This document shows positions 29,966-37,916 of a stretch of 64,000 nt of DNA, piece by piece (position 1 is the first letter of the stretch; every line of letters starts with the position of its first letter). This DNA is from Ureibacillus endophyticus. Lineage in GTDB: Bacteria > Bacillota > Bacilli > Bacillales_A > Planococcaceae. The notes beneath the pieces are model-generated. The model saw nothing but the letters and a program-made list of their open reading frames with translations, was not told the DNA's origin and searched no databases. The translations under genes were made by a program, and so were the position numbers. The stretch covers positions 52,173-116,172 of the forward strand of contig NZ_RBZN01000005.1 in the NCBI RefSeq assembly GCF_003628435.1. Reading direction: 5' to 3'.

Positions 29966-30083
29966 GAAATGCGGAGAACGCTTGCCCAGCTCTGACAACA
30001 ACTGGAGGAATCGACAAAAGGGCGCTTTTTGCCCTTGAAGGCGATTCTGAAGTTGTCGAAGAGCTAGCGTTCGCAGCTAGACA
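29966..30083. repeat. Palindromic repeat unit 2
   Basis: The unit has the same GAAATGCGGA and AGCTAGACA ends but different stems: GAACGCT pairs with AGCGTTC, AGCTCT with AGAGCT, GACAACA with TTGTC-type bases, and AAGGGC with GCCCTT at the tip. The differences from units 1 and 3 are compensated, so base pairing is kept. Confidence 0.75.
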
Positions 30084-30088
30084 TCTCC

Positions 30089-30207
30089 GAAATGCGGAAG
30101 CGGCTCGTTTAGGCTCGACACGCGCTGGAAACTTCGACAAGAAGGCGCTTTTTGCCTTCGTAGGAGAAGTTGAAGCGTCGCGAGAGCCTAGCCGCTGTAG
30201 CTAGACA
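30089..30207. repeat. Palindromic repeat unit 3
   Basis: The end tags are again GAAATGCGGA and AGCTAGACA. The stems are GCGGCT / AGCCGC, AGGCTC / GAGCCT, AACTTC / GAAGTT and a tip AAGGC / GCCTT around GCTTTTT. It is the third member in the head-to-tail row. Confidence 0.75.
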
Positions 30208-30211
30208 ATCC

Positions 30212-30425
30212 GAAATGCGGAGCGCGTTCGTTCAGCCGTGAAAGAAACTGGCCGACAAAACGCCACATCCTGTGTCATTGTCGGCACTCGTACATCCTTG
30301 TACTTCGGAGACTTCTGACAAGTGTGCTTGCATCTGTCGCTACGCTTTCGATGCAGATAAATCGCACACGTAGGAAGAAGTTGAAGTTTCCAAGGAGCTA
30401 GTAGCTGTAACTGTACACTCAGAAA
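30212..30425. repeat. Palindromic repeat unit 4 with a 34-bp insert
   Basis: It repeats unit 1 nearly base for base, including the internal hairpins, but a 34-base insert splits the GTGTGC/GCACAC tip hairpin and the 3' end is degenerate (AGCTAGTAGC and AGAAATGTAG instead of the clean tags). The 3' decay suggests this end of the block is older or partly deleted. Confidence 0.75.
30329..30357 (+). repeat. Short covarying-stem hairpin element, copy 1
   Basis: TGCAT, the core CTGTCGCTACGCTTTCG, then ATGCA and GA. It lies within the loop of unit 4's tip hairpin. The same core with a different but still complementary stem is found at 42.2, 42.3 and 48.1 kb. Confidence 0.7.
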
Positions 30426-30472
30426 TGTAGTAGCGGCTCGTGCACTCCGAAAGAACAGTTCAAATTACCCCA

Positions 30473-31576
30473 TTATATTAACGAAGGACGAATAAACACT
30501 TCTACCCCTTTTGGAGCATGGGCTGCAACGACTACATTCGGATGTTGAACCGTAATCCAGCCAAGTCCCGAAATAACAACATCCGTTTTTCCATCCTTCA
30601 CTGCAAATTCATGACGAACAAGCTCAGGTAGTTGATCAATATACTTTTCAGATGGTGGTGACAGTAATACACCTTTATGTTCTTCATATAAGGCATCGGC
30701 TTTTTCAAGTTTTGTCCGATGAATTGGTAAATCATTTGCGACATAAACTGTAAAAGCAGAACGTTCGCCTTTAATGAAATCAAATCTTGCAAGTGCGCCG
30801 ATATATAAAGTTTGACCTGCGTTTTGTTGATAAACTTTTGGTTTGATTTCTTTTTTCGGTGTAATGTATTTTAATTCACTATTATCTATATGATGTGCCA
30901 TTTGGTGATGATTAATTATACCAGGTGTGTCAAATAGTGAAGCGCCATCATCTAATGGAATTTCAATCATATCAAGAGTAGTACCAGGGAAATGAGATGT
31001 CGTAATTACATTTCCTTCTCCAGTTGCATGTTTAATAATTCGGTTAATGAACGTTGATTTACCTACATTTGTACAACCAACAACAAATACATTTTTACCT
31101 TCACGATAATTTTCAATGGCATCAACAACTTCTCTCATACCCATTCCTTTGTGAGCACTTACTAACATAACATCAATAGGTTGTAGTCCTAAATTTTTTG
31201 CTTCACGTTTTAGCCAATTGATTACCTTCTTTGGTTTTACCGACTTTGGTAATAAGTCTGCTTTATTCGCAACAAGTAAAACTGGATTTTTTCCAACGAA
31301 TCGATGCAAACCAGGCAACCAACTACCGTTAAAGTCAAATATATCTACAATTTTTACGATTAAGCCATTTTGCTCACCTAGTCCATTTAAAATTCGTAGA
31401 AAATCATCATCCGTTAAACTTACTGGTTGAATTTCATTATAATTTTTCAAACGGAAACAACGTTGGCATATTACTGTTTCTTTCTCAAGAGAAGAAGCCG
31501 GAGCATAGCCAACTTCTTTCGGATTTTCTGTTTGAATTACTGCTCCACAGCCAATACAATTTGGCATTTCATTCAT
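30473..31576 (-). CDS. yqeH: Ribosome biogenesis GTPase YqeH
   Basis: YqeH is a circularly permuted GTPase needed for 30S assembly. The 367-residue protein begins with a zinc finger (CIGC ... CQRC, about 7-39), then the permuted order G4 NKAD, G5 SAHKG, G1 GCTNVGKST (about 160-168) and G3 DTPG (about 208-211), and a C-terminal RNA-binding part. GGGAGG precedes ATG 31576. The start overlaps the yqeG stop by four bases, so the two genes are coupled. Confidence 0.97.
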   Translation of the reverse strand: MNEMPNCIGCGAVIQTENPKEVGYAPASSLEKETVICQRCFRLKNYNEIQPVSLTDDDFLRILNGLGEQNGLIVKIVDIFDFNGSWLPGLHRFVGKNPVLLVANKADLLPKSVKPKKVINWLKREAKNLGLQPIDVMLVSAHKGMGMREVVDAIENYREGKNVFVVGCTNVGKSTFINRIIKHATGEGNVITTSHFPGTTLDMIEIPLDDGASLFDTPGIINHHQMAHHIDNSELKYITPKKEIKPKVYQQNAGQTLYIGALARFDFIKGERSAFTVYVANDLPIHRTKLEKADALYEEHKGVLLSPPSEKYIDQLPELVRHEFAVKDGKTDVVISGLGWITVQHPNVVVAAHAPKGVEVFIRPSLI

Positions 31577-32097
31577 TTTTGTTCCTCCCAAGTCTTAATT
31601 CCTTTACGCTTTAACATATTAAATACTCGACGTTCTACAAAACGATTAAAAAGCGTAACAAAACCATCCGACTCTGCAACAGGTCGGACTAAGAAAGTAT
31701 ATAAGTTTAAACGATTGGCACCCATAATATCCGTTAACAATTGATCTCCCACCATGGCAACCTCATTTGTTTTTAAACGGATCTCTTTTAATGCTGCATA
31801 ATAGGCATTTCCCAATGGTTTTCTCGCACGGTAAATAAAAGGAATACCTAATGGTTCTGCAAACCTTTTAACACGTTCCTCATTGTTATTTGATGCAATA
31901 ATTACTCGAATGCCAGCTTCCTGTAATATGCCTAGCCATTCTGCAATTTCTTCTGTTGCATCAGGTCTGTCCCATTCAATGAGCGTATTATCTAAGTCTG
32001 TAATAATTCCACGTATTCCTAGTTTTTCAAGTTTTTCTGGTGTAATTTCAAAAACAGTATTTACATATTCATTCGGCAATAGAAAATTATACAACAC
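31573..32097 (-). CDS. yqeG: HAD-family phosphatase YqeG (IIIA)
   Basis: The 174-residue protein is a haloacid dehalogenase-type phosphatase with the nucleophile motif ITDLDNTLIEW (about 33-43), motif II IIASNNNEERV and motif III MVGDQLLTDI (Lys region GNAYY before it). It is related to mitochondrial phosphatidylglycerophosphate phosphatase, but a substrate has not been set for this branch. The likely start is GTG 32097, with AAGGGG five bases upstream. It heads the yqeG-yqeH-aroE row. Confidence 0.92.
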   Translation of the reverse strand: MLYNFLLPNEYVNTVFEITPEKLEKLGIRGIITDLDNTLIEWDRPDATEEIAEWLGILQEAGIRVIIASNNNEERVKRFAEPLGIPFIYRARKPLGNAYYAALKEIRLKTNEVAMVGDQLLTDIMGANRLNLYTFLVRPVAESDGFVTLFNRFVERRVFNMLKRKGIKTWEEQK

Positions 32098-32238
32098 TTT
32101 AACCCCTTAATTAAATTTTTTCACAATACTGACTTAAAAAGCTTTGAAAGTTTTATTAATCAGTAGTTCGTTTAAATACGTTTCAATGAGGAAAATAATG
32201 CCCTCAAATCATAAATTTGGTTAACTTTTATTTTTCGA

Positions 32239-33021
32239 TTATATCATAATTGCTATTCGTTCACCCATTTTCACTTCATTGCCATGTTGGATGTTTTCTG
32301 TGAAGGATATCGTATTCTCCTCAAAAAACATGACTACCGTTGAACCAAAAGCAAAATAACCAATTTCTTCGCCTTTTTTCCACTGCTTAGACGTATTCGT
32401 TAATTTGATACTATTTACAAACATTGCTCCTACTTTTACTAAAGTAAAATTTTTATTATTTTGGTATTGTAACTCACTAATCATACGATAGTTATGGCTT
32501 AATGGTGTTTTTCCATATGTTAACCCCATTTTGTTGACTGGGTATGACTTGTTCCCTAAAACATATTGACGAATAACGGCAGCATCTAAAGGGCTATGAA
32601 TGCGATGATAATTTGCTGGGCTTAAATAAAAGACAATATAACTACCGTTTATATATTTCTTAGCCAATTCTTCCTTACCAAACAGATCCGTTAATGTGTA
32701 TGGTTTCTCTTTTACAGTAAAAACCGCATTTTCACGGATTGTACCAAAGGATTCAATTTTCGCATCAACCGGACTTACAAACGTTTTATCGTTAGCATCT
32801 ATAGGTCTAGCATCAGTTTTTAGTTGTCTGGTGAAAAAATCTTGTAAACTTGTAAAACTGTTTATTTCCTTTGAAACTTCTTCAAGTTGTATTTCGTATA
32901 CTTTACTATACTCTCGAATAAGCTTCTTACTAAATGAAGAGGTTACGAGTCGTTTTAACAAAAAGGAGCTATATTTTCCATTTGTTAATTCGATTAATCG
33001 TTGATATATTTTTTCTTTCAT
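32239..33021 (-). CDS. psd: Phosphatidylserine decarboxylase proenzyme
   Basis: Psd makes phosphatidylethanolamine from phosphatidylserine. The 260-residue proenzyme has PANYHRIHSPLD (about 136-147) and the self-cleavage motif YFAFGSTVVMFF near 223-234, where the Ser becomes the pyruvoyl group. GGAGGT precedes ATG 33021; the four codons before it belong to the ribosome site. It diverges from pssA, which makes its substrate, so the two enzymes form a functional pair around a shared 140-base promoter region. Confidence 0.96.
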   Translation of the reverse strand: MKEKIYQRLIELTNGKYSSFLLKRLVTSSFSKKLIREYSKVYEIQLEEVSKEINSFTSLQDFFTRQLKTDARPIDANDKTFVSPVDAKIESFGTIRENAVFTVKEKPYTLTDLFGKEELAKKYINGSYIVFYLSPANYHRIHSPLDAAVIRQYVLGNKSYPVNKMGLTYGKTPLSHNYRMISELQYQNNKNFTLVKVGAMFVNSIKLTNTSKQWKKGEEIGYFAFGSTVVMFFEENTISFTENIQHGNEVKMGERIAIMI

Positions 33022-33099
33022 TGGTACCTCCAAGTTCTATAGAACCAAATATCCAAATAATTTAAAAGAATATAACATTTATAGGATATTTTGATTTAC

Positions 33100-33128
33100 T
33101 TACAATTTATTATTTTTCGAAGTATAAT
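33100..33128 (+). promoter_or_regulatory. Sigma-A promoter of pssA
   Basis: TTACAA (33100-33105), 17 bases, then TATAAT (33123-33128), about 35 bases before the ATG of pssA. Confidence 0.7.
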
Positions 33129-33163
33129 ATAAAAATACTAAGAGCGTAAAGGAGTGTTCCCCC

Positions 33164-33703
33164 ATGTTTCTTATTCATATGGTGGATTCCACGATTAAAA
33201 AAGTAAAATCGAACGCTGCTAATTTAATTACCATTTGTAATTTGTCATTTGGTGGTGCCTCTATTTTGGCCACATTAAATGAATCTTATAGTTATAGCGT
33301 ATTATTTATTTTTGTTGCGGCTTTTCTGGACCGTTATGACGGGAAAGTAGCACGAAAATTTAATCTAGAATCAGAATTAGGAAAACAATTAGACTCTATG
33401 GGTGATATTATATCATTTGGGGTTGCACCCGCCCTACTAATGTATGAAAATATCATGACGGATTTTGGTATGGTTGGAATGATTTTAACGATTTTGTACA
33501 TTGCTTGTGGAGCTTTTCGTTTAGCACGATTTAATATAATGGATACTAAAGGATATTTCATTGGCTTACCAATTACTGTAGCCGGTACTTTCCTAACATT
33601 TTCTTACTTCTTCACAAAACTCGTAGAACCCCAAAGTTATTTATTTTTATTCCCAATCCTATCAATTTTAATGATTAGCACATTTAAATTAAAAAAAGTG
33701 TAA
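33164..33703 (+). CDS. pssA: CDP-diacylglycerol-serine O-phosphatidyltransferase
   Basis: PssA joins serine to CDP-diacylglycerol in the membrane. The 179-residue protein has the CDP-alcohol phosphotransferase signature with its three Asp residues, DRYDGKVARKF ... GKQLDSMGD (about 56-82), and some five to six membrane helices. GGAGTG precedes the ATG. Length is close to the B. subtilis enzyme. It diverges from psd and is followed by sigK, with a terminator between. Confidence 0.96.
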   Translation: MFLIHMVDSTIKKVKSNAANLITICNLSFGGASILATLNESYSYSVLFIFVAAFLDRYDGKVARKFNLESELGKQLDSMGDIISFGVAPALLMYENIMTDFGMVGMILTILYIACGAFRLARFNIMDTKGYFIGLPITVAGTFLTFSYFFTKLVEPQSYLFLFPILSILMISTFKLKKV

Positions 33704-33707
33704 ATTC

Positions 33708-33740
33708 GATCGATGCATCATCTATACGTATGCATCGGTC
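33708..33740 (+). terminator. Terminator after pssA
   Basis: GATCGATGCAT pairs with ATGCATCGGTC (one G-U pair) around CATCTATACGT and is followed by ATTTTTTT on the plus strand, directly after the pssA stop. Confidence 0.85.
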
Positions 33741-33763
33741 ATTTTTTTACTATAAAATATTAA

Positions 33764-33792
33764 TCATTTTCTATAAGAGTTTATCATATAAT
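33764..33792 (+). promoter_or_regulatory. Candidate sigma-E promoter of sigK
   Basis: TCATTTT (33764-33770), 14 bases, then CATATAAT (33785-33792), a good match to the sigma-E pattern. B. subtilis sigK is first transcribed by sigma-E, so this fits. It has the same spacing as the site before yqfC. Confidence 0.6.
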
Positions 33793-33821
33793 GTCGAAAA
33801 AGGCAGAAAGGATGACGTAAT

Positions 33822-34571
33822 TTGAGCGGTATTTTTGCGTCACTCATGCAGCTCTGGCTCGATATTCCATCATTTTTAGGCTACTTAAAGGGGCAGGCAT
33901 TTCATCGTCCTTTCACAAAAGAAGAAGAAGCAAAATGTATCGAACGATTTATGGCAGGAGACGAACAAGCGCGGCTTGATTTGATTGAACGAAATATGAG
34001 ATTGGTCGCCCATGTCGTTAAAAAATTCCATCCACAACACGAACAATTAGATGATTATATATCAATTGGTACAATTGGATTAATGAAAGCAGTTAGCAGT
34101 TATACACCAGATAAAAAAACAAGACTTGCAACGTATGCTGCACGATGTATTGAAAACGAAATACTGATGCATTTAAGAGCACAAAAGAAAGTTCAAAAAG
34201 ATGTATCGCTATTCGAACCAATTGGAGTGGATAAAGAAGGACAATCATTGCAAATTCGAGACCTGTTGCAACTTGATGAACAACCAGCAATCGATAAAAT
34301 TGAACAAAAAGAGAGTTTCGAACAACTTTATGAATATTTAGGAACACTTGAACCACGGGAATTAGAAATAATTGTCTATCGCTATGGATTAAATAATAAT
34401 GAACCATTAACGCAAAAAGAGATCGCTAAAAAATTGAAGATTTCTCGTAGTTATGTTTCACGTATTGAAAAAAGAGCACTTGTTAAACTGTATCAACAAT
34501 TCAAACATAACCAGGCTGAACGTGAAAATAAAAAAAATGAAAATGAATTACGTTTCTCAAAGATTGATTAA
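33822..34571 (+). CDS. sigK: Sporulation sigma factor SigK (pro-sigma-K)
   Basis: Sigma-K directs late mother-cell transcription. The 249-residue product begins with a hydrophobic pro-sequence (about 1-20, MSGIFASLMQLWLDIPSFLG) that SpoIVFB would cut, then region 2 (NMRLVAHVVKKF, IGTIGLMKAV, TYAARCIENEILMHLR) and region 4 with the helix-turn-helix ISRSYVSRIEKRAL (about 207-220). The start is TTG 33822 after AAAGGATG. The gene is in one piece; there is no skin-type element splitting it as in B. subtilis. Its C-terminal tail is slightly longer than usual. Confidence 0.97.
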   Translation: MSGIFASLMQLWLDIPSFLGYLKGQAFHRPFTKEEEAKCIERFMAGDEQARLDLIERNMRLVAHVVKKFHPQHEQLDDYISIGTIGLMKAVSSYTPDKKTRLATYAARCIENEILMHLRAQKKVQKDVSLFEPIGVDKEGQSLQIRDLLQLDEQPAIDKIEQKESFEQLYEYLGTLEPRELEIIVYRYGLNNNEPLTQKEIAKKLKISRSYVSRIEKRALVKLYQQFKHNQAERENKKNENELRFSKID

Positions 34572-34594
34572 ATCCTTGGTAAAACTGAAAAAAT

Positions 34595-34635
34595 AAAAGC
34601 TCATTTAATCTGTTTTGCAGGTTAAATGAGCTTTT
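34595..34635 (+). terminator. Terminator after sigK, also facing the small ORF
   Basis: A perfect 14-base stem AAAAGCTCATTTAA / TTAAATGAGCTTTT with a 13-base loop. A/T runs on both sides let it serve sigK on the plus strand and the 30-residue gene on the minus strand. Confidence 0.9.
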
Positions 34636-34638
34636 TGA

Positions 34639-34731
34639 TTAATGATTTGTTGATTGGCTATTTGCACCGAAGTAAATAAGAATTCCTAGAAGTGCTGTAA
34701 TTGCTACTGACCCACCCATTAATAATAACAT
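34639..34731 (-). CDS. Putative 30-residue membrane peptide
   Basis: The minus strand encodes MLLLMGGSVAITALLGILIY followed by FGANSQSTNH, 30 residues with one membrane helix over about 1-21 and a short polar tail. AAGGAGGTCTACGCA before the ATG is the best kind of ribosome site, and the stop codon is four bases from a strong shared terminator. These three points make a real gene likely despite the size. Function is unknown. It lies between sigK and mtnN; a sporulation role is only a guess from the neighbour. Confidence 0.7.
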   Translation of the reverse strand: MLLLMGGSVAITALLGILIYFGANSQSTNH

Positions 34732-34833
34732 TGCGTAGACCTCCTTATTGTCTTTTTTACCTGCTTTTAATTACCATTCTATCTTACTTGCATTTTTTCA
34801 ATTTCTCAAGTGCGTTTGTAAATATGCATAAGC

Positions 34834-35526
34834 TTATAATTTTTCGATTGTTTTTAAAACAATTTCTGTAGAATGTTTTGCTGCAATTGGTAAAAATTCA
34901 TCGAAACTGATATTTGACTCTTTTCCAGCTATATCAGATAACGCACGAATTACAACAAATGGTGTATTAAATTGATAGCATACTTGCGCTACTGCAGCAG
35001 CTTCCATTTCAACAGCTTTCATTTGTGGGAAATAAGATCTTACTTTCTCAACTCGTTCTGGATCATTCATAAATGAATCTCCTGAACAAACTAATCCAAC
35101 ACCAACTTGATGCTCTCCAATTTCTTTTACAGCTTCTTGAGCCATTTTCATTAGTGTTTCATCGGATTTAAAAGCTGGAGGCATTTGTGGGACTTGCCCC
35201 ATTTCATAATCAAAAATCGTTACATCAACATCGTGATGACGTACTTCATCAGATATAACAATTGCTCCTACATCCAAGCTAGGATCATACCCACCAGCAG
35301 AGCCAGTATTAATTACAACATCAGGTTTGTATTCGTGTAATAAAATTGTTGTTGACATTGCTGCATTGACTTTACCAATACCGCTTTTTAATAAAATAAC
35401 TTCTTTATTTTGATATGTACCTATCGTATATTCACTATTAGCAATTGTCGTTACTTCTGGATTTTCTATTGCTTTGCGTAATAGTTCTACTTCTTCTTCC
35501 ATTGCTCCAATTACTGCGATTTTCAT
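34834..35526 (-). CDS. mtnN: 5'-methylthioadenosine/S-adenosylhomocysteine nucleosidase
   Basis: MtnN cleaves methylthioadenosine and S-adenosylhomocysteine, clearing by-products of methylation and polyamine synthesis. The 230-residue protein begins [16 protein letters not shown] and has the nucleosidase motifs [10 protein letters not shown] (about 47-56), NTGSAGG, and [11 protein letters not shown] (about 171-181), where Glu contacts the ribose. GGAGGAAATT precedes ATG 35526. In B. subtilis it sits in a sulfur-metabolism operon with mccA and mccB; here those partners are absent. Confidence 0.97.
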   Translation of the reverse strand: MKIAVIGAMEEEVELLRKAIENPEVTTIANSEYTIGTYQNKEVILLKSGIGKVNAAMSTTILLHEYKPDVVINTGSAGGYDPSLDVGAIVISDEVRHHDVDVTIFDYEMGQVPQMPPAFKSDETLMKMAQEAVKEIGEHQVGVGLVCSGDSFMNDPERVEKVRSYFPQMKAVEMEAAAVAQVCYQFNTPFVVIRALSDIAGKESNISFDEFLPIAAKHSTEIVLKTIEKL

Positions 35527-35586
35527 AATTTCCTCCATTCTGCATCAACTTAACGATATATATTTTTCCACATTACGTCAATATTA

Positions 35587-36270
35587 TTAATAGGAATTTG
35601 CTAGTTGATTTAGTTTTTCTACTTTTATAGGTTTCCATCCCTCATTTTCAATCCATTCAATATGAATACGATATTTATAAGCACGATTAGAATCATTTGA
35701 GGAAATAACTGCAACAGAGGAATTTGGATTCCCATTATTTTTTATTGACCAATAAATAACCTCATCTTCACTAAGTCCTACAACATTGCGGAATGTTTCC
35801 TTTTTCTCTTCGTAATCAATATGTCCTTCTTCATAAGCAGATACATGTTCACCTGTTTGTTTTGTCGGCGTAACTTGCCAGCTTGGGTTGACGATTACCT
35901 CGTCCACAATTGGATCATTTGATGGTTGAACAATTTGCTCACTTGCACTTACTACATACACATTTTCATTTTCATCAGACATATTTTCTGTTGAATAGTC
36001 ATTGTTTGTTGGCTCATCATCTTCTGATTTATCAGTAACAACTTCCTTGGAGTCATCATTTTTTTTACTTTCAGTCACCTGATTTGTTTCTTTTACATTT
36101 TGTTTTTTGTCATCCCCCGTAAAAATACTTACCAAGTTCAGCACAATCAAAATCGAAACGATAGCGATAAGTACATTTAGAAGGCGATCCATCTTTTTAC
36201 GTGGCTTTTTAGCTTTATAACGTTGTCTTTTTTCATGACGTGTAGAATTTTCAGACTTACCATTATTCAT
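35587..36270 (-). CDS. yrrS: YrrS/DUF1510 family membrane protein
   Basis: The 227-residue protein has a basic N-terminus (RHEKRQRYKAKKPRKKMDR), one membrane helix near 30-50 (LLNVLIAIVSILIVLNLVSIF), an acidic, Asn/Asp/Ser-rich linker and a C-terminal extracellular DUF1510 domain (about 125-227, with NPSWQVTPTKQTGEHVSAY). The topology suggests an envelope protein with an outside domain. In B. subtilis yrrS is next to the penicillin-binding protein gene pbpI; that gene is missing here between greA and yrrS. Function is unknown. Confidence 0.88.
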   Translation of the reverse strand: MNNGKSENSTRHEKRQRYKAKKPRKKMDRLLNVLIAIVSILIVLNLVSIFTGDDKKQNVKETNQVTESKKNDDSKEVVTDKSEDDEPTNNDYSTENMSDENENVYVVSASEQIVQPSNDPIVDEVIVNPSWQVTPTKQTGEHVSAYEEGHIDYEEKKETFRNVVGLSEDEVIYWSIKNNGNPNSSVAVISSNDSNRAYKYRIHIEWIENEGWKPIKVEKLNQLANSY

Positions 36271-36378
36271 TAGATTGAAACCTCCTTCACATCTTAAATA
36301 TACTATATTTTATCAATAATCGACCTATCATTTCCATTGTAAGCCCTGCATTTAATATAACTGTTACAAAATTGAAAA

Positions 36379-36411
36379 AGTCGACAAAATCAAATTGTTG
36401 ATTTGTCGACT
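36379..36411 (-). terminator. Terminator after greA
   Basis: AGTCGACAAAT pairs with ATTTTGTCGACT, and the minus strand continues TTTTTC. It lies about 50 bases after the greA stop. Confidence 0.8.
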
Positions 36412-36459
36412 ATAAATTAAATGGCTATGTATGAAAAGTTAGCCAAATCAATTATGAAA

Positions 36460-36945
36460 TTATTTTGCAGCGCTAATTGAAACGATGCGAACTTCCATAT
36501 CTCCACCTGGAGTTGTTAATTTTACGATATCATCTACTTTACGTCCTAATAATGCTTTTGCAATTGGTGAGTCATTTGAGATTCGGCCTTCGAAAGGATC
36601 TGCTTCAGCTGAACCAACAATTGTATATTCTTCTTCCTCACCATCAGGTAACTCGATAAATGTAACTGTTTTCCCTAAAGTGACGATATCGCTTGTACCT
36701 GCAGTTTCTTCTATAATGATTGCATTACGCAACATTGATTCAATAGCAGAAATACGACCTTCAACGAAGCCTTGTTCTTCTTTTGCTGAATCGTATTCAG
36801 AGTTCTCTGATAGGTCTCCAAAACTACGAGCTATTTTAATACGCTCTACTACTTCTTTTCGTTTAACTGTTTTAAGGTACTCTAATTCCTCTTCTAATTT
36901 TTGTTTTCCTGCTAATGTCATTGGGTACTGTTTTTCATTTGACAA
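36460..36945 (-). CDS. greA: Transcription elongation factor GreA
   Basis: GreA rescues stalled RNA polymerase by stimulating RNA cleavage. The 161-residue protein has the coiled-coil N-terminal domain (about 1-75, with the tip acidic pair in [18 protein letters not shown]) and the C-terminal FKBP-like domain ending [11 protein letters not shown]. The start is TTG 36945, eight bases after AAGGAG; an upstream GTG overlaps that site and is not used. It has its own promoter and terminator. Confidence 0.96.
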   Translation of the reverse strand: MSNEKQYPMTLAGKQKLEEELEYLKTVKRKEVVERIKIARSFGDLSENSEYDSAKEEQGFVEGRISAIESMLRNAIIIEETAGTSDIVTLGKTVTFIELPDGEEEEYTIVGSAEADPFEGRISNDSPIAKALLGRKVDDIVKLTTPGGDMEVRIVSISAAK

Positions 36946-36990
36946 GACAATCACTCCTTAAATACTCGCAATAAATTTATACGAAACAAT

Positions 36991-37018
36991 ACTATACACC
37001 TTATTTCGAAAAACGCAA
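36991..37018 (-). promoter_or_regulatory. Probable sigma-A promoter of greA
   Basis: The minus strand has TTGCGT (37013-37018), 16 bases, then TATAGT (36991-36996), about 45 bases before the greA start. Confidence 0.55.
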
Positions 37019-37140
37019 TCGTTTTCATTTTTGCGTTTATCAAAGGGTAGAATTTGTTTCATTTGTTTCATTCGGTTTTTAATATTGCTCCAACAGTATA
37101 TACTTCGTTGAACAATATTAAAAAATCTAATAATAAAACC

Positions 37141-37210
37141 CGGTTAGTAGTTAAGCATATGAGACACTTACTTCAAATAGAAGCAATATTGTCAACTTAA
37201 CTAGTAACCG
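37141..37210 (-). terminator. Long inverted repeat in the greA-udk gap
   Basis: CGGTTAGTAGTTAAG (37141-37155) pairs with CTTAACTAGTAACCG (37196-37210) at 14 of 15 bases. On the minus strand it is followed by GGGTTTTATTATTAGATTTTTT-like DNA, so it may end the udk transcript. The 40-base loop contains a smaller hairpin (CTTC/GAAG). The rest of the 332-base gap shows only the greA promoter. Confidence 0.5.
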
Positions 37211-37277
37211 AATTTTACATTTCACATATTAAATATCAATTAGTAATTGTAATTAATACCAACTGTAACACATCATA

Positions 37278-37916
37278 TTACACATTGGTCATAGTTTCAA
37301 GAATTGTTTTAATTTTTGTAACCATTAAATCGATTGCGACTTCATTTTCTCCACCTTCTGGGATAATAACGTCAGCATATCTCTTTGTTGGCTCAATAAA
37401 TAAATTATGCATTGGACGGACAGCAGTCAAATATTGTTCTATAACAGAATCAATTGTTCTACCACGTTCCTTAATATCCCGCTCTATACGACGAATTATA
37501 CGTAAATCCGCATCGGTATCAACAAAGAGTTTAATATCCATTAATTCTCGTAAACGACTATCTTCTAAAACGAGAATACCTTCTAATATAATTACATCTT
37601 TTGGTTCAACATGGATAACTTCCTCTGCACGAGTATGATTAACATAATCATATACCGGCTTTTCGATAGCTTGACGATTCAATAAGCGATTCAAGTGCTC
37701 GATTAGTAAATCATTATCGAAGGCTAATGGGTGGTCATAATTTGTTTTTAAACGCTCTTCAAATGTTAGATGACTTTGATTTTTATAATAGAAATCTTGT
37801 TCAATGACAACAACAGAATGCTCTCTGAAAACATCATAAATGGCATGGGTTACACTCGTTTTACCCGAGCATGAGCCTCCTGCAATCCCTATTACTAGAG
37901 GACGCTTCTTTGACAT
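37278..37916 (-). CDS. udk: Uridine kinase
   Basis: Udk phosphorylates uridine and cytidine in pyrimidine salvage. The 212-residue protein has the P-loop [13 protein letters not shown] (about 10-22), the substrate motif EQDFYYKNQ and the catalytic NYDHPLAFD (about 59-67), then the lid [18 protein letters not shown] precedes the ATG, which directly abuts the stop codon of trhP2, so the kinase is the last gene of the trmR-trhP1-trhP2-udk row, as in B. subtilis. Confidence 0.97.
   Translation of the reverse strand: MSKKRPLVIGIAGGSCSGKTSVTHAIYDVFREHSVVVIEQDFYYKNQSHLTFEERLKTNYDHPLAFDNDLLIEHLNRLLNRQAIEKPVYDYVNHTRAEEVIHVEPKDVIILEGILVLEDSRLRELMDIKLFVDTDADLRIIRRIERDIKERGRTIDSVIEQYLTAVRPMHNLFIEPTKRYADVIIPEGGENEVAIDLMVTKIKTILETMTNV

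Noticed and set aside
29772..30140. A 122-codon minus-strand open frame through the palindromic repeats
   Set aside because: It is made of repeat units (the residues SAFRRCLA recur with the unit), has no ribosome site and Ser/Arg-rich composition unlike real proteins.
29789..30425. CRISPR array
   Set aside because: The units are 115-215 bases, self-complementary through their whole length and have no constant short repeat with unique spacers; no cas genes are near.
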